This document shows, in pieces, positions 1 through 9,307 of a stretch of 64,000 nucleotides of DNA. Source of the stretch: an uncultured Oscillospiraceae bacterium. GTDB lineage: Bacteria; Bacillota; Clostridia; Oscillospirales; Oscillospiraceae. Positions within the stretch are counted from its first letter, which is position 1, and each line of letters opens with the position of its first letter. Location: NCBI GenBank assembly GCA_947623745.1, contig CANQHN010000009.1:1-64000 (forward strand). Direction: 5' to 3'. Below the pieces are notes generated by a model. That model was given only the letters and a program-made list of their open reading frames with translations. It did not search any database and was not told the DNA's origin. A program made the position numbers and the translations under genes.

Positions 1-639
1 AAGAACCAGCGCAAGGAACTCATGGAGATGATCGTCCTGTATGTGATACAGGAACTGTTCCGGCAGCCTGCATACCGCATCCTGGTCTCCGGCATGTGCT
101 ATGCTTATCATGTAAGCCAGAATGAAGGCAGTGAAGCCTATGAGGAATCATTAAAGGCCCGGTTAAAAGAAGTCGAGGGAAAGCTCGCCAACATCATCAA
201 GGCAATCGAAAAGGGCATTTTCGGCGATACGATGGCGGAGCAGATGAACGTCCTGGAAAGCTAGAAAAGCATGTTGAGCGACGCGCTCCTGGCGGAACAG
301 AACAGGAAGAAGTATGCCCTGAAACAGGAAGATATCCTCCGGTATCTGGACAGTTTCGTTGGTGACATCAACAACCCTGACACACGGAGACACCTGTTAG
401 ACAGTTTTATCGACAAGATTTATGTTTTCCCGGATAAGCTGGTGATTACGTTCCATTATACCGATGACCGAAGGGAACTGCCGTTTGAGGAAATGAAGCA
501 GCTTATTGAGAACAGCCGAACAATCGAATCCATGCTCGGCGATTATCAGGACACCCCGACGGAGGCGGCTGCCAAAATGAGGGAAAGCCTGCTTAACGGT
601 CTGGAAGAAAACGAGGAAGACCCGGATTTTTTTCAGTGA
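1..639 (+). pseudogene. C-terminal part of a large serine recombinase, 5' end outside window, interrupted by in-frame TAG at 262-264
   Basis: ORFs 22-264 and 271-639 are in the same frame, separated by one TAG and a short gap; coiled-coil and C-terminal region typical of large serine recombinases. Confidence 0.65.
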
Positions 640-642
640 GGT

Positions 643-668
643 GTTCGTATACTAAAGAGGTTAGTATA
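643..668. other. Candidate left attachment-site region (GTTCGTATAC plus TATACTAA-AGAGG-TTAGTATA inverted repeat)
   Basis: GTTCGTATAC at 643-652 recurs at 37526-37535 after the second serine recombinase; perfect 8-bp inverted repeat at 648-668. Confidence 0.35.
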
Positions 669-785
669 ATACACAGTTTTAAGAATAAGTGCAATATTGG
701 AATTGTAAGAAATCCAGTCCACTGTTTTGCCAAAAAGCGCCCTATAACTGGGCGCCTTTTTTTATTCCCAAGGAGGCATCCGTAT

Positions 786-1739
786 ATGAGTGAAAAACCA
801 GCCTTTGACTATTACTACGGCGACGAGAGCGGTCAATTCTCCTTCTACCGAATCCCCCGCCAGCTCATTACCGACGAGAGGTTCAGGAAGCTGTCCACCG
901 ACGCCAAGCTGCTCTATGGCCTGCTGCTGGACCGCATGGGACTCTCCGCAAAAAATGGTTGGTACGACGAGGCCAGGCGGGTCTACATCTACTACACCCT
1001 GGAGGAAATACAAGGGGACCTCGGCTGCGGACATGAAAAGGCCGTGAAGCTGTTGGCCGAGCTGGATACCGGCAAGGGCTTCGGCCTGATCGAGCGTGTC
1101 AAACAGGGCCAGGGCCGCCCCACTAAAATATATGTCAAGCGTTTCACTACAGGCGAAAAACCGCAGCAATCCCCTGTGTCGCAAGAAGTTCCCAGACTTC
1201 CGATTTTCGGAAGTCAAGACTTCGGAAAATCAGAAGTCAAGAGTTCCGATAATCCGAAATCAAGACTTCGGAAAATCGGAAGTGCAGACTTCGGAAAATC
1301 GGACGCAAGTTATATTGAATCTAATCAGCCTGATTTTAGCTATATTGATCCATCTATCCATCCGTCCCCCTCCAAGGCAGCGGGATGGATGGATAGAAAC
1401 GATTGCAGAGAAGAAATCAGAGAGAATATCGAGTATTCCACCCTTTGCCAGCGGTACAACCGCGGGGATGTGGACGAGGTGGTGGAGCTGATCGCCGATG
1501 TACTCTGTTCCACCCGCCCCACTCTGCGGATCGGCGGCGAGGAGCTTCCCACCGCCCAGGTGAGGGACCGTTTCATGCGTTTGGGATATGACCACCTGGA
1601 ATATGTTTTTGGCTGTTTGCGCCGCAACACCACAGAAGTTCGCAACATCCGGGCCTACCTGTTGACCGCCCTATACAACGCTCCGGCGACGATCAACAGC
1701 TACTACCAGGCAGTTGTCCAACATGATTTCGGTCCCTAA
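786..1739 (+). CDS. RepA_N-type replication initiator
   Basis: MSEKPAFDYYYGDESGQFSFYRIPRQLITDERFRKLSTDAKLLYGLLLDRM is the hallmark N-terminus of replication initiator protein A. Confidence 0.85.
   Translation: MSEKPAFDYYYGDESGQFSFYRIPRQLITDERFRKLSTDAKLLYGLLLDRMGLSAKNGWYDEARRVYIYYTLEEIQGDLGCGHEKAVKLLAELDTGKGFGLIERVKQGQGRPTKIYVKRFTTGEKPQQSPVSQEVPRLPIFGSQDFGKSEVKSSDNPKSRLRKIGSADFGKSDASYIESNQPDFSYIDPSIHPSPSKAAGWMDRNDCREEIRENIEYSTLCQRYNRGDVDEVVELIADVLCSTRPTLRIGGEELPTAQVRDRFMRLGYDHLEYVFGCLRRNTTEVRNIRAYLLTALYNAPATINSYYQAVVQHDFGP
1195..1309 (+). repeat. Five tandem 23-bp iteron-like repeats inside repA
   Basis: Units start at 1195, 1218, 1241, 1264, 1287; consensus GACTTCGGAAAATCGGAAGTCAA; each is partly self-complementary. 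Confidence 0.85.
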
Positions 1740-1747
1740 TGTCAGTT

Positions 1748-1776
1748 GAAATGTGTCTCAAATTGAGACGCATTTC
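1748..1776. repeat. 29-bp ICE palindrome copy 1
   Basis: GAAATGTGTCTCAAATTGAGACGCATTTC, between repA and parB. Confidence 0.9.
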
Positions 1777-1810
1777 TTGATAAAAATCTGAAAAATGGAG
1801 GTATTTATCA

Positions 1811-3631
1811 ATGGCAAGCGAAAAGAAAAACCCGTTGCTGGGCGCTTTCCGAACTCCCGCCCCGGAAGCGCCACCCCCCACCGAGCCGCCCAAGGAACCC
1901 GTGAACGCACCGGCCACCGGCGCCGCCCCTGCCGCGCCTGCGGTGGGGAAGAAACCTACCGAACCGTCCCAGCCTGTTGCCGAGGGTAAGCCCGTCGGGA
2001 CTGCCTCTGCCAAGCCTGCGGAGGAAAAGAAGCCCGCCGAGCTGTCCAAGGCCGCTGCCGAGGGTAAGCCTGCCGGGACCACCCACGCCAAGCCTGCGGA
2101 GGAAAAGAAGCCCACCGAGCCGTCCAAGGCCGCCGCCGAGAGTAAGCCTGCCGGGACCGCCCCCGCCAAGCCCGCGGAAGAAAAGAAGCCCGCCGAGCCG
2201 TCCAAGGCCGCCGCCGAGGGTAAGCCTGCCGGGACCGCCCCCACCAAGCCTGCGGAGGAAAAGAAAACCGCCGAGCCATCCAAGGACCCAGCCGTTCGCT
2301 TTGTGGCGCTGGACAAGATCGTACCGCTCCCCGGCACCTATGTGAAGGACCAACCCAGGGCGGACTATTCCGATTTGATTGCCAGCATCAAGAAGAACGG
2401 TCTGGAGAAATCCGTCATTCTCCGCCAGGGCGAAAAGGGCGAGTTCCAGCTTGTGGACGGGTTCCACCGCTGCAAGGCGGTGGAGCAGATGGGGATGAAG
2501 GAGATCAAATCCGATGTATATGAAATGACCTTGGCAGAAGCCAGCCGTTACCGCAAGGAACATCGGAAGGACCCTAAGCTGGCCATTCCCGGCAAGCTGG
2601 TCCCCTACCCTCCTGTGGAGCCGGAGAAGCCAGCGCCCAAAACAGAGCCAGCGCCCAAAGGTGAAGAAGCAATTGATGATGATGGCGTCCCCGAGGACTT
2701 TACGCTGCCCATCACCAAGGAAGGCCAGTCAGAGATCATCACCACGCTGAAAGTGGCGGAGATCCATCCATTTGAAGGCCACCCGTTCAACGTCAAGGAC
2801 GACAAGGACATGATGGACCTGGTGGACAGCGTCAAAAAATTCGGTGTCCTGGAGCCTGTTGTAGTTATTCCCCGTAAAGAGGGCGGCTACGAAATGATTT
2901 CCGGCCACCGGCGCCGCCGGGCCTGCGAGCTGGCGGGGATCACCACTATGCCGGTCATCGTCCGCCAGCTGGACCGCGACGAGGCCACCATCTCCATGGT
3001 GGACGCCAACCTGAAACGGGAGAATATTACCCCCATGGAAAAGGCCCGTGCCTACTCCATGAAGCTGGAGGCCATGAAGCGTAAAGCAGGCCGCCGCTCC
3101 AAGTCGGAATCCTTGAATGGTGAGAAGCCCATGCGAGCCGATGAAATTTTGGCCCAGCAGACGGGCGAGAGCCGGGCCAACATCCAAAAAATCACCCGTC
3201 TGACCAAGCTGGAGCCGGAGCTTCAGAAGATGGTGGACGACAAAAAGCTGCCTGTTCATACCGCCGCCGATATTTCCTATTTGAAGAAAGACGAGCAGAA
3301 GGCCCTGGCCGACACTATCCAGAAGGAGGACAAGGTTCCCTCCGGGACCCAGGCGGCGGAACTGAAAAAGGCCAGCCAGGCGGGGACGCTGACCAAGGAC
3401 AAAATCGAAAAGACTGTAGCCCCCACCAAGCGGGATGAGACCCCGCCGCTGAAAATCACCTTGACAGAGGAGGACCTGCGGCCCTATTTCCCGGACAAGC
3501 GGACCACGATCCCCGATGTGAAGCGGGGCGTATTCGAGGCGCTGGACCTGCGGAAAAAGGCGCTGGAGCGCCAGAAGGCCAAGGCCCAGGCAGAGAAGGA
3601 TGGAAAAAAGTCCCCTTCTCCAGCGAGGTGA
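1811..3631 (+). CDS. ParB-like protein with two ParB/Srx-type domains and repetitive N-terminus
   Basis: Two ParB-like blocks (FVALDKIVPLPGTYV...LVDGFHRCKAVEQMG and LKVAEIHPFEGHPF...MISGHRRRRACELAG); SD GGAGG upstream. Confidence 0.85.
   Translation: MASEKKNPLLGAFRTPAPEAPPPTEPPKEPVNAPATGAAPAAPAVGKKPTEPSQPVAEGKPVGTASAKPAEEKKPAELSKAAAEGKPAGTTHAKPAEEKKPTEPSKAAAESKPAGTAPAKPAEEKKPAEPSKAAAEGKPAGTAPTKPAEEKKTAEPSKDPAVRFVALDKIVPLPGTYVKDQPRADYSDLIASIKKNGLEKSVILRQGEKGEFQLVDGFHRCKAVEQMGMKEIKSDVYEMTLAEASRYRKEHRKDPKLAIPGKLVPYPPVEPEKPAPKTEPAPKGEEAIDDDGVPEDFTLPITKEGQSEIITTLKVAEIHPFEGHPFNVKDDKDMMDLVDSVKKFGVLEPVVVIPRKEGGYEMISGHRRRRACELAGITTMPVIVRQLDRDEATISMVDANLKRENITPMEKARAYSMKLEAMKRKAGRRSKSESLNGEKPMRADEILAQQTGESRANIQKITRLTKLEPELQKMVDDKKLPVHTAADISYLKKDEQKALADTIQKEDKVPSGTQAAELKKASQAGTLTKDKIEKTVAPTKRDETPPLKITLTEEDLRPYFPDKRTTIPDVKRGVFEALDLRKKALERQKAKAQAEKDGKKSPSPAR
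1982..2293 (+). repeat. 78-bp (26-aa) in-frame tandem repeat, four copies, in ParB N-terminus
   Basis: GAG(G/A)GTAAG recurs at 1982, 2060, 2138, 2216; unit about EGKPAGTAPAKPAEEKKPAEPSKAAA. Confidence 0.9.
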
Positions 3632-3637
3632 GCGGGG

Positions 3638-3919
3638 ATGTGTGAAGATCGAGTATGCCAGGGGTATCGGGTTATCAAGAGCCAGCGTGTCAAGACGGTG
3701 GAGATCGTCCTTGCTCATAACCCTTTGGCCGTGTCACCCTATGTGACCTGGAAAGCCTATGCTCACACGCAGTTCAAGGATTTTGCCTACGGTCACTACT
3801 TTATACGCCGCAGCCAGGCGGAGAAGGACTTTGAGCGGCGAGTGGCGGATGCCAGAGAGGACTTCTGCCCCCACTTTCCCCAGCATAAAAAGCCGGGGCA
3901 GGACACCCCGGAGAGGTGA
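3638..3919 (+). CDS. Conserved small hypothetical protein
   Basis: Co-directional ORF of 93 aa between parB and ardC-like gene, overlapping the next start. Confidence 0.5.
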   Translation: MCEDRVCQGYRVIKSQRVKTVEIVLAHNPLAVSPYVTWKAYAHTQFKDFAYGHYFIRRSQAEKDFERRVADAREDFCPHFPQHKKPGQDTPER

Positions 3920-3924
3920 GGCAG

Positions 3925-4872
3925 ATGTACGACGGCTACCCCACCCCGGCGAAGCGCCTGAAAGCAGCCACCGATAAGCTGGAGGCCGGAATCGTTGATT
4001 TGTTTGAAAGCCAGCGGTTCACGGATTACCTCCGCACCATGTCAAAATTCCACCGTTACAGCTTTGGAAATGTGCTGCTGATTATGATGCAATGTCCCGG
4101 CGCGTCCCAGGTAGCGGGCTTTCACGACTGGAAGAAGAAATTTGGCCGCAGCGTCAAAAAGGGGGAAAAGGGTATCACCATCCTGGCCCCCTGCCCCTAC
4201 CGCAGATGGGAGGAAGTCGCGGAGACCAGACCGGACGGCGAGGAAGTCAAGTCGGCCCGATTGGTTGAGCGGCGCAGCTACCGAACCGTCACAGTATTCG
4301 ATGTGAGCCAGACCGAGGGGAAGGCTTTGCCTGCCCTTACCACAGAACTGACCGGCACCGTGGAGCAGTACGAAGCCCTCACCGCCGCTCTGGGAAAGCT
4401 GTCCCCCGTCCCCATCGTATTTGACCAGGTTCCCGGCACGGCCAAGGGCTATTTCAGCAGCCGGGAGGGCCGCATCGTGATACGGCCCGGCATGAGCCAG
4501 ACGCAGACCTTGAAAACCATGGTCCATGAGACCGCCCATGCCAAACTCCACGCGCTCCCGGTGGAAAACGGCGCTGTCATAGGACAGCAGGAGAAAGACC
4601 GCCGCACCCGTGAAGTGGAGGCGGAGAGTGTAGCCTATGTGGTCTGCCAGCACTTTGGGGTGGATACGTCGGAGTACACTTTCGGCTATGTGGCCGGTTG
4701 GAGCCGCGGGAAGGAACTCCCGGAGCTGAAAGCGTCCCTGGACTGTATCCGGGCCACCGCCGCCGAGTTGATCGACGGCATGGAGAGCCGGGAAAAGGAG
4801 CTTGTCCCGCCCCGGCAGGAAAAAATAGCGCGGCACCGTCCTACGAAGCAGCGGGCGGTGCCAACACGATAA
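3925..4872 (+). CDS. ArdC-like antirestriction protein (ssDNA-binding N-terminal domain plus HETAH metallopeptidase-like motif)
   Basis: FHRYSFGNVLLIMMQCPGASQVAGFHDWKKKFGRSVKKGEKGITILAP and HETAHAKLH motifs; a GTG start at 3916 is also possible. Confidence 0.8.
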   Translation: MYDGYPTPAKRLKAATDKLEAGIVDLFESQRFTDYLRTMSKFHRYSFGNVLLIMMQCPGASQVAGFHDWKKKFGRSVKKGEKGITILAPCPYRRWEEVAETRPDGEEVKSARLVERRSYRTVTVFDVSQTEGKALPALTTELTGTVEQYEALTAALGKLSPVPIVFDQVPGTAKGYFSSREGRIVIRPGMSQTQTLKTMVHETAHAKLHALPVENGAVIGQQEKDRRTREVEAESVAYVVCQHFGVDTSEYTFGYVAGWSRGKELPELKASLDCIRATAAELIDGMESREKELVPPRQEKIARHRPTKQRAVPTR

Positions 4873-4884
4873 GGAGAGCAGGCT

Positions 4885-5292
4885 ATGTCAAGAATCCCTA
4901 TCCGTACTGCTACAACCAGCAACTACAAAGGTATGGCCGCTATGATTGGAGAGGATGGTCAGGTGTACCTGGGGCGGCGTGAGAATCTGCACCCCGGGGA
5001 ACACCCCGAAGATCCAGGTTTCTATGATAATGTGGACGGCACCCTGCGACACATCTCCAACAATGTGAAGATGTATCATCTTCTCTACGGAGACGGTTTC
5101 GGCTATTCTCAGCAGAGAATGCAACGGGAACACTGGTTCACCAAAGCGGACTATATGGAGTTCGCCAGCCTGCGGGACGGCATCCTGTCCCGTTTTCCCG
5201 CTGTCCGGGAGATTACGTTTGCAGGGCGGCCCTTTGAGCAGCCCAGAGAATACCGCAGACTGCACCGTGAGCAGTACGCTTCTGCCAGATGA
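4885..5292 (+). CDS. Hypothetical ICE protein
   Basis: 135-aa co-directional ORF with GGAGA RBS, ends at the palindrome at 5291. Confidence 0.55.
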   Translation: MSRIPIRTATTSNYKGMAAMIGEDGQVYLGRRENLHPGEHPEDPGFYDNVDGTLRHISNNVKMYHLLYGDGFGYSQQRMQREHWFTKADYMEFASLRDGILSRFPAVREITFAGRPFEQPREYRRLHREQYASAR

Positions 5293-5319
5293 AATGCGTC
5301 TCAAATTGAGACGCATTTC
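5291..5319. repeat. 29-bp ICE palindrome copy 2
   Basis: GAAATGCGTCTCAAATTGAGACGCATTTC, perfect 14-bp arms. Confidence 0.95.
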
Positions 5320-5374
5320 GTCATTTCAGCCCAGGGACGCAGTTATTTCCACTTTTGAAAGAGGTGATACCAAT

Positions 5375-5977
5375 ATGGAATACAAATATTATTCCACTCA
5401 GCGCCCAGTGGATATAGGGACGTTTCCCAAGCCGCCGGGCAACCCGCCGCTGGCAATCACCAATTATGACGAGCGCATTTGGATCGAAGATGAATTACTC
5501 CTGGCCTGGGGTGAACTAACCTATGCTATGCCTCTGACGCAAGCGCAGCTGGACGATTACGAGCTAAAAGCATCCCGCCACAATCCAAACAGGGCGCGCA
5601 GGTATCCGTTGGACGCTATGGCAGAGACATTTGAAGTAGTCCATCTTCTGAACCGTCCCGCCCTATTCACTGAACTGCGGGTGGACCGGGCTACCATCCC
5701 CAAGGGGTTGTATGCCTATGATATGCAGGTAGCAGATGACGACTGGTCTCGTCCCTGTCTGTTAGGCCGCTATATTTCAGTAGAGCATTTTGGCACCGTT
5801 CTTACCGCCGCCCCCATCAAGTTGAATGACGAGGGATACCGGGATCTGTCCCCCGAAGATTTTACCATGGGGACCGGTGCGGGACGCATGACCACTTTGG
5901 AATTTAAGGCGGCCTGCCGCTGCATGACGCCGGAGCCACATCCGAAACGGAGTTCCCCTCAGCGTGGAGAAAGGTAG
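5375..5977 (+). CDS. LPD28-like (large polyvalent protein-associated) domain protein
   Basis: ALFTELRVDRATIPKGLYAYDMQVADDDWSRPCLLGRYISVEHFGTVLTAAPI; RBS GAGGTGAT before ATG 5375. Confidence 0.55.
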   Translation: MEYKYYSTQRPVDIGTFPKPPGNPPLAITNYDERIWIEDELLLAWGELTYAMPLTQAQLDDYELKASRHNPNRARRYPLDAMAETFEVVHLLNRPALFTELRVDRATIPKGLYAYDMQVADDDWSRPCLLGRYISVEHFGTVLTAAPIKLNDEGYRDLSPEDFTMGTGAGRMTTLEFKAACRCMTPEPHPKRSSPQRGER

Positions 5978-5986
5978 GGAACGGCT

Positions 5987-6826
5987 ATGTCAGCAGAACT
6001 CAAGCGGCCGGAGCCCACCTTCTATCACGAATGGCATCCAACTGACCGATTTACGCCCGGTGAGCACATCGAACTAATGCGCACCTTGGAATTTTCTAGC
6101 TGGTACGTTGATAAATGCGATTTGGCGGAGTTGATCCAACTGCCCCTGTCTGACCTTGAATCCAGGAGGACGGCCAGCGTGGAGGCAGAAAAGGCCGTCT
6201 TTGAAAAGATGCAGGCCGCCGCCCAGGAGTGGGAAAGCCGAGCTGTCCAGACGATGCTCCTGGACAGGGCCTTAGAGTACGCGCACATGATAGAGGTCAC
6301 GCACACGGCCAACGAGTGGAAACAGTTGGACGGCGGCATTTGGGAAATCAGCAACCGCGTCTATAAAATGCGCTATACCGTTCAGGAGGAGACCGACGGG
6401 AAGAAAAAAGGGCAGTGGTGCGCCACCTGGGGCATTGCCATCAATCGGCCTGCCCGTCCTAAGACGGAAAAGCATTACTTTTCCGGGGACATTATGGTGG
6501 TGGAGCAGAAGAAGAAATATTACAACGCCGAAGCGGAAGCCCGTCATTACATCCAGAGCCGTTTTGACGTGTATGCCCACCTGTTTACGGAGTTGTCCCC
6601 ACCCATCCCGAGCCAATATAAGCATCACTTTATCATCAACGGTCTCCTTCTGCCAGGTTATACGGTGGCTCCCCCGGAGCGGCCGTTCCAGGAGGTAGCC
6701 AGCGAATTGCTCGCCCTGCTGGACGACAGCGACGTTGTGCTTTCTCCCAGTGTAGAACCTAAGTCCACCCACCCCACAAAAAGCAAAACCAGGCATAACA
6801 AAGCTAAGGCCGCCCCAGAGAGATAA
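5987..6826 (+). CDS. Conserved ICE hypothetical protein, paralogue A
   Basis: Shares TELSPPIP...NGLLLPGYTVAPPERPFQEVASELL with 7311-8111. Confidence 0.6.
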   Translation: MSAELKRPEPTFYHEWHPTDRFTPGEHIELMRTLEFSSWYVDKCDLAELIQLPLSDLESRRTASVEAEKAVFEKMQAAAQEWESRAVQTMLLDRALEYAHMIEVTHTANEWKQLDGGIWEISNRVYKMRYTVQEETDGKKKGQWCATWGIAINRPARPKTEKHYFSGDIMVVEQKKKYYNAEAEARHYIQSRFDVYAHLFTELSPPIPSQYKHHFIINGLLLPGYTVAPPERPFQEVASELLALLDDSDVVLSPSVEPKSTHPTKSKTRHNKAKAAPER

Positions 6827-6876
6827 GGGCGGCTATAAAAGCAAATCAAATATTAATTGCAGTGCGGGCAAAAAAG

Positions 6877-6896
6877 GCCCGCCAATATAGGCGGGC
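6877..6896. terminator. Bidirectional terminator-like hairpin
   Basis: GCCCGCC-AATATA-GGCGGGC between convergent genes, preceded by AAAAAA. Confidence 0.6.
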
Positions 6897-6904
6897 ACTA
6901 AGGT

Positions 6905-7102
6905 TTAAAGCTCAAGTCCGAGCTTCTTTGCAATCTCTTCAGGTGACAGTTTGGATTCTTTGATTTTGTCCATCACGGTTTTCATCGTGACAGGATGAAG
7001 TAGCTTCTCCTTTTTAGCTTTCAGCTCTTCAATCTCGGCTTCCTTCTTGGAGATTTTCTCGTCGATAAGTTTGATTCGTTCTTCACTCGTTTTTGCAGCC
7101 AT
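6905..7102 (-). CDS. Small coiled-coil protein, unknown function
   Basis: MAAKTSEERIKLIDEKISKKEAEIEELKAKKEKLLHPVTMKTVMDKIKESKLSPEEIAKKLGLEL with GGAG RBS. Confidence 0.55.
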   Translation of the reverse strand: MAAKTSEERIKLIDEKISKKEAEIEELKAKKEKLLHPVTMKTVMDKIKESKLSPEEIAKKLGLEL

Positions 7103-7310
7103 GATATAACCGCTCCTTTCCATCAAGGTTAATTAATTTTATGCTATTCCAATATTGTTGTCAATTAAAAGTTCAATCTTTTCATGCAATGTGAGTTTAC
7201 AATTGAAGAAAGCGAGGCAATGCCTATGCTGATTAATTCAAATAGTTCTTTTATAAACAAAAATTGTTGTCAAATTCCCAGGGCTGCCCCTGTGAGGTAG
7301 GAGGGCAATT

Positions 7311-8111
7311 ATGGCATATACGCATATCGACCCAGGAAAGGAGATCCAGCTCTCCGAGCATTTCTATTCCTACGCTGGGAAATTGGATGTTTCCGATTTG
7401 ATTTCTCAGCCGCTGGCGGAGCTGATGAAGCAGGAACAGGCCAGCATTGAAAAGGAAAAGGAGATTTTTGGACAGATACGGGGGATTGCTTTTGAATGGA
7501 CACAACAGGCCCAGGAGACAGCCCGGCTAAGGCAGGCCCAGCAGTATTTGAAAACCCCGCCCGTCAAGCACACTTCAAATGTCTGGACGGAAGGCGAGTA
7601 CGACCTGCATGAGATCAGCAACATGGTCTACTCCATGACGTGGCAGGTATATGAGCATACCCGCTACGACCGGGCAAAGGGCAAATCCGTCATTGATGCC
7701 TGGGAACTGTCCTGGTATGTGAACTTCAATACACCAAGGGAGCCGGACGATACCCGGCCTGGCCGGCAGCTTGCGGGCCAGGACCGAAAACGCTACACAG
7801 ACAAGGCCGCTATGGAGAAGTACCTGCGAGGCCGTATCGCCGCCTACGCCCACCTGTTCACAGAAATATCCCCGCCCATCCCCAGGGACCAGGCGGGCCG
7901 CTTTTCCGTCAACGGCGTGCTGCTCCCCGGCTATACCGTGGAGGCCCCGGAGCGGACTCCCCAGGAGGTGGCCGACGATCTGCTGGATTTCCTGGACGAC
8001 GACGACACCCCGTCCGTATCGGAACCCGCCCCTGCTCCAGCCGCACCCCATACCGCCCGGCCTGCCGCCAAAAAGAGATCCGGCCCCAAGCGCTCAGGCC
8101 CGGTGCGGTAG
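7311..8111 (+). CDS. Conserved ICE hypothetical protein, paralogue B
   Basis: Homologous to 5987-6826; C-terminus duplicated at 9901-10059. Confidence 0.6.
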   Translation: MAYTHIDPGKEIQLSEHFYSYAGKLDVSDLISQPLAELMKQEQASIEKEKEIFGQIRGIAFEWTQQAQETARLRQAQQYLKTPPVKHTSNVWTEGEYDLHEISNMVYSMTWQVYEHTRYDRAKGKSVIDAWELSWYVNFNTPREPDDTRPGRQLAGQDRKRYTDKAAMEKYLRGRIAAYAHLFTEISPPIPRDQAGRFSVNGVLLPGYTVEAPERTPQEVADDLLDFLDDDDTPSVSEPAPAPAAPHTARPAAKKRSGPKRSGPVR

Positions 8112-8143
8112 GCGGACACAAAGGAGATCCCGCCATGAAAAAT
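7965..8143 (+). repeat. Left copy of ~178-bp direct repeat
   Basis: Near-identical and gap-free to 9913-10091 (constant offset 1948). Confidence 0.9.
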
Positions 8144-8309
8144 CAGAATTTATACCTGACAAAAATTTAGCCTGTTACCACTCGTTTTAGCACGATATTA
8201 AAGTCCTTCAAAGCCTTGAAGAATTTACAGTTTAGGATGAACAAGACTAAGCAAGTGCGGCAGAAATTGTAAACTGCGAGCTGATCTATGTTTAATAGAT
8301 TATTAACGA

Positions 8310-8342
8310 AGTAGGGACCACTCCAATCTGGCGGTCCCTACT
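8310..8342. terminator. Terminator-like hairpin 3' of anti-sigma gene
   Basis: AGTAGGGACC-N13-GGTCCCTACT. Confidence 0.55.
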
Positions 8343-8358
8343 TCTGCTGTAACACGTT

Positions 8359-9306
8359 TTACTCGATTATACTCAAAGAAAGATTATCAAGAATACCCCC
8401 TACCTCGTCCGTGGTCAGATTCGCGCCATACAGACTAATATCAGCATGACTTGTGCGGCACTTCGCCCAAACAATTCCGTTGTTCATTTCAATCAGGAAC
8501 TCATGACCATCAATGGATGTGTAATAATAGGCGGTTTCATAGCTACCTTCGATAACGTACGTTTGACTAAAATAATTTGCTTGTGCGATATTTACGATTG
8601 TAAGATCGACATATCCACTACTGTCCTTCTTTGCGTAAAGAGCGCTAAAGTATTCGCTGACATAATCGCCCTTTGCATCAGACACGACAAAGGACAAGTT
8701 AGCATCTGGGACGTAATCATAATGCTCGTCCATCCATTCCAAATCAAAGGTTACGCGACCTGTAAGCGTGTCCAGAAGATTTGTGGGGTTTCCAGCAGTA
8801 TATTCCATTTTCTCCGCGCCATCTTCCCGCCCAATGCGGCGGATGCGGAGAGTAGGATTACTGCTCAGAATCTCTACAGAATCCCACTGATGGTATTCAG
8901 ATACAGCTCCTCCGTTAATATTTTCGCCCAAATCCCAATCGTTCGATTTGAACCTCTCAGATTTTATCACTTCTTCCAAAGTACGGGGCAGATTCCCTGC
9001 GGGGCCGCCGATAACAACGGCACCAGGGACACTATTATTGCTTGAATATGCTGGAATGTCATCCACGCTGGGTACGATGATGTCATTTCTAAACAGGTGT
9101 ACTACTGCGGCGGCAGTAGAAAGTGTCAATGCCATCACTATAACAACAGCGACAGCAATCACCGATGCGCGAGATTTTGTTTTAGATTTTTTCGTAGGAA
9201 TATCCTCTGATTGTTTCTGGTAGGAGACAAGCAGGGAGCGAATACGCTCCCGACTCTCCTGTGGCAATTTCAGTTCAGCAGAAATGCGGTTGAAGTTTTG
9301 CTCCAT
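8359..9306 (-). CDS. Membrane-anchored anti-sigma-like protein
   Basis: Immediately downstream of the ECF sigma gene; N-terminal helical region, single TM (ASVIAVAVVIVMALTLSTAAAVV), extracytoplasmic domain. Confidence 0.6.
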   Translation of the reverse strand: MEQNFNRISAELKLPQESRERIRSLLVSYQKQSEDIPTKKSKTKSRASVIAVAVVIVMALTLSTAAAVVHLFRNDIIVPSVDDIPAYSSNNSVPGAVVIGGPAGNLPRTLEEVIKSERFKSNDWDLGENINGGAVSEYHQWDSVEILSSNPTLRIRRIGREDGAEKMEYTAGNPTNLLDTLTGRVTFDLEWMDEHYDYVPDANLSFVVSDAKGDYVSEYFSALYAKKDSSGYVDLTIVNIAQANYFSQTYVIEGSYETAYYYTSIDGHEFLIEMNNGIVWAKCRTSHADISLYGANLTTDEVGGILDNLSLSIIE

Positions 9307-9307
9307 A

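Noticed and set aside
1693-2563. Antisense ORFs over the ParB N-terminus
   Set aside because: The 78-bp repeat keeps several frames open; sense frame has ParB homology
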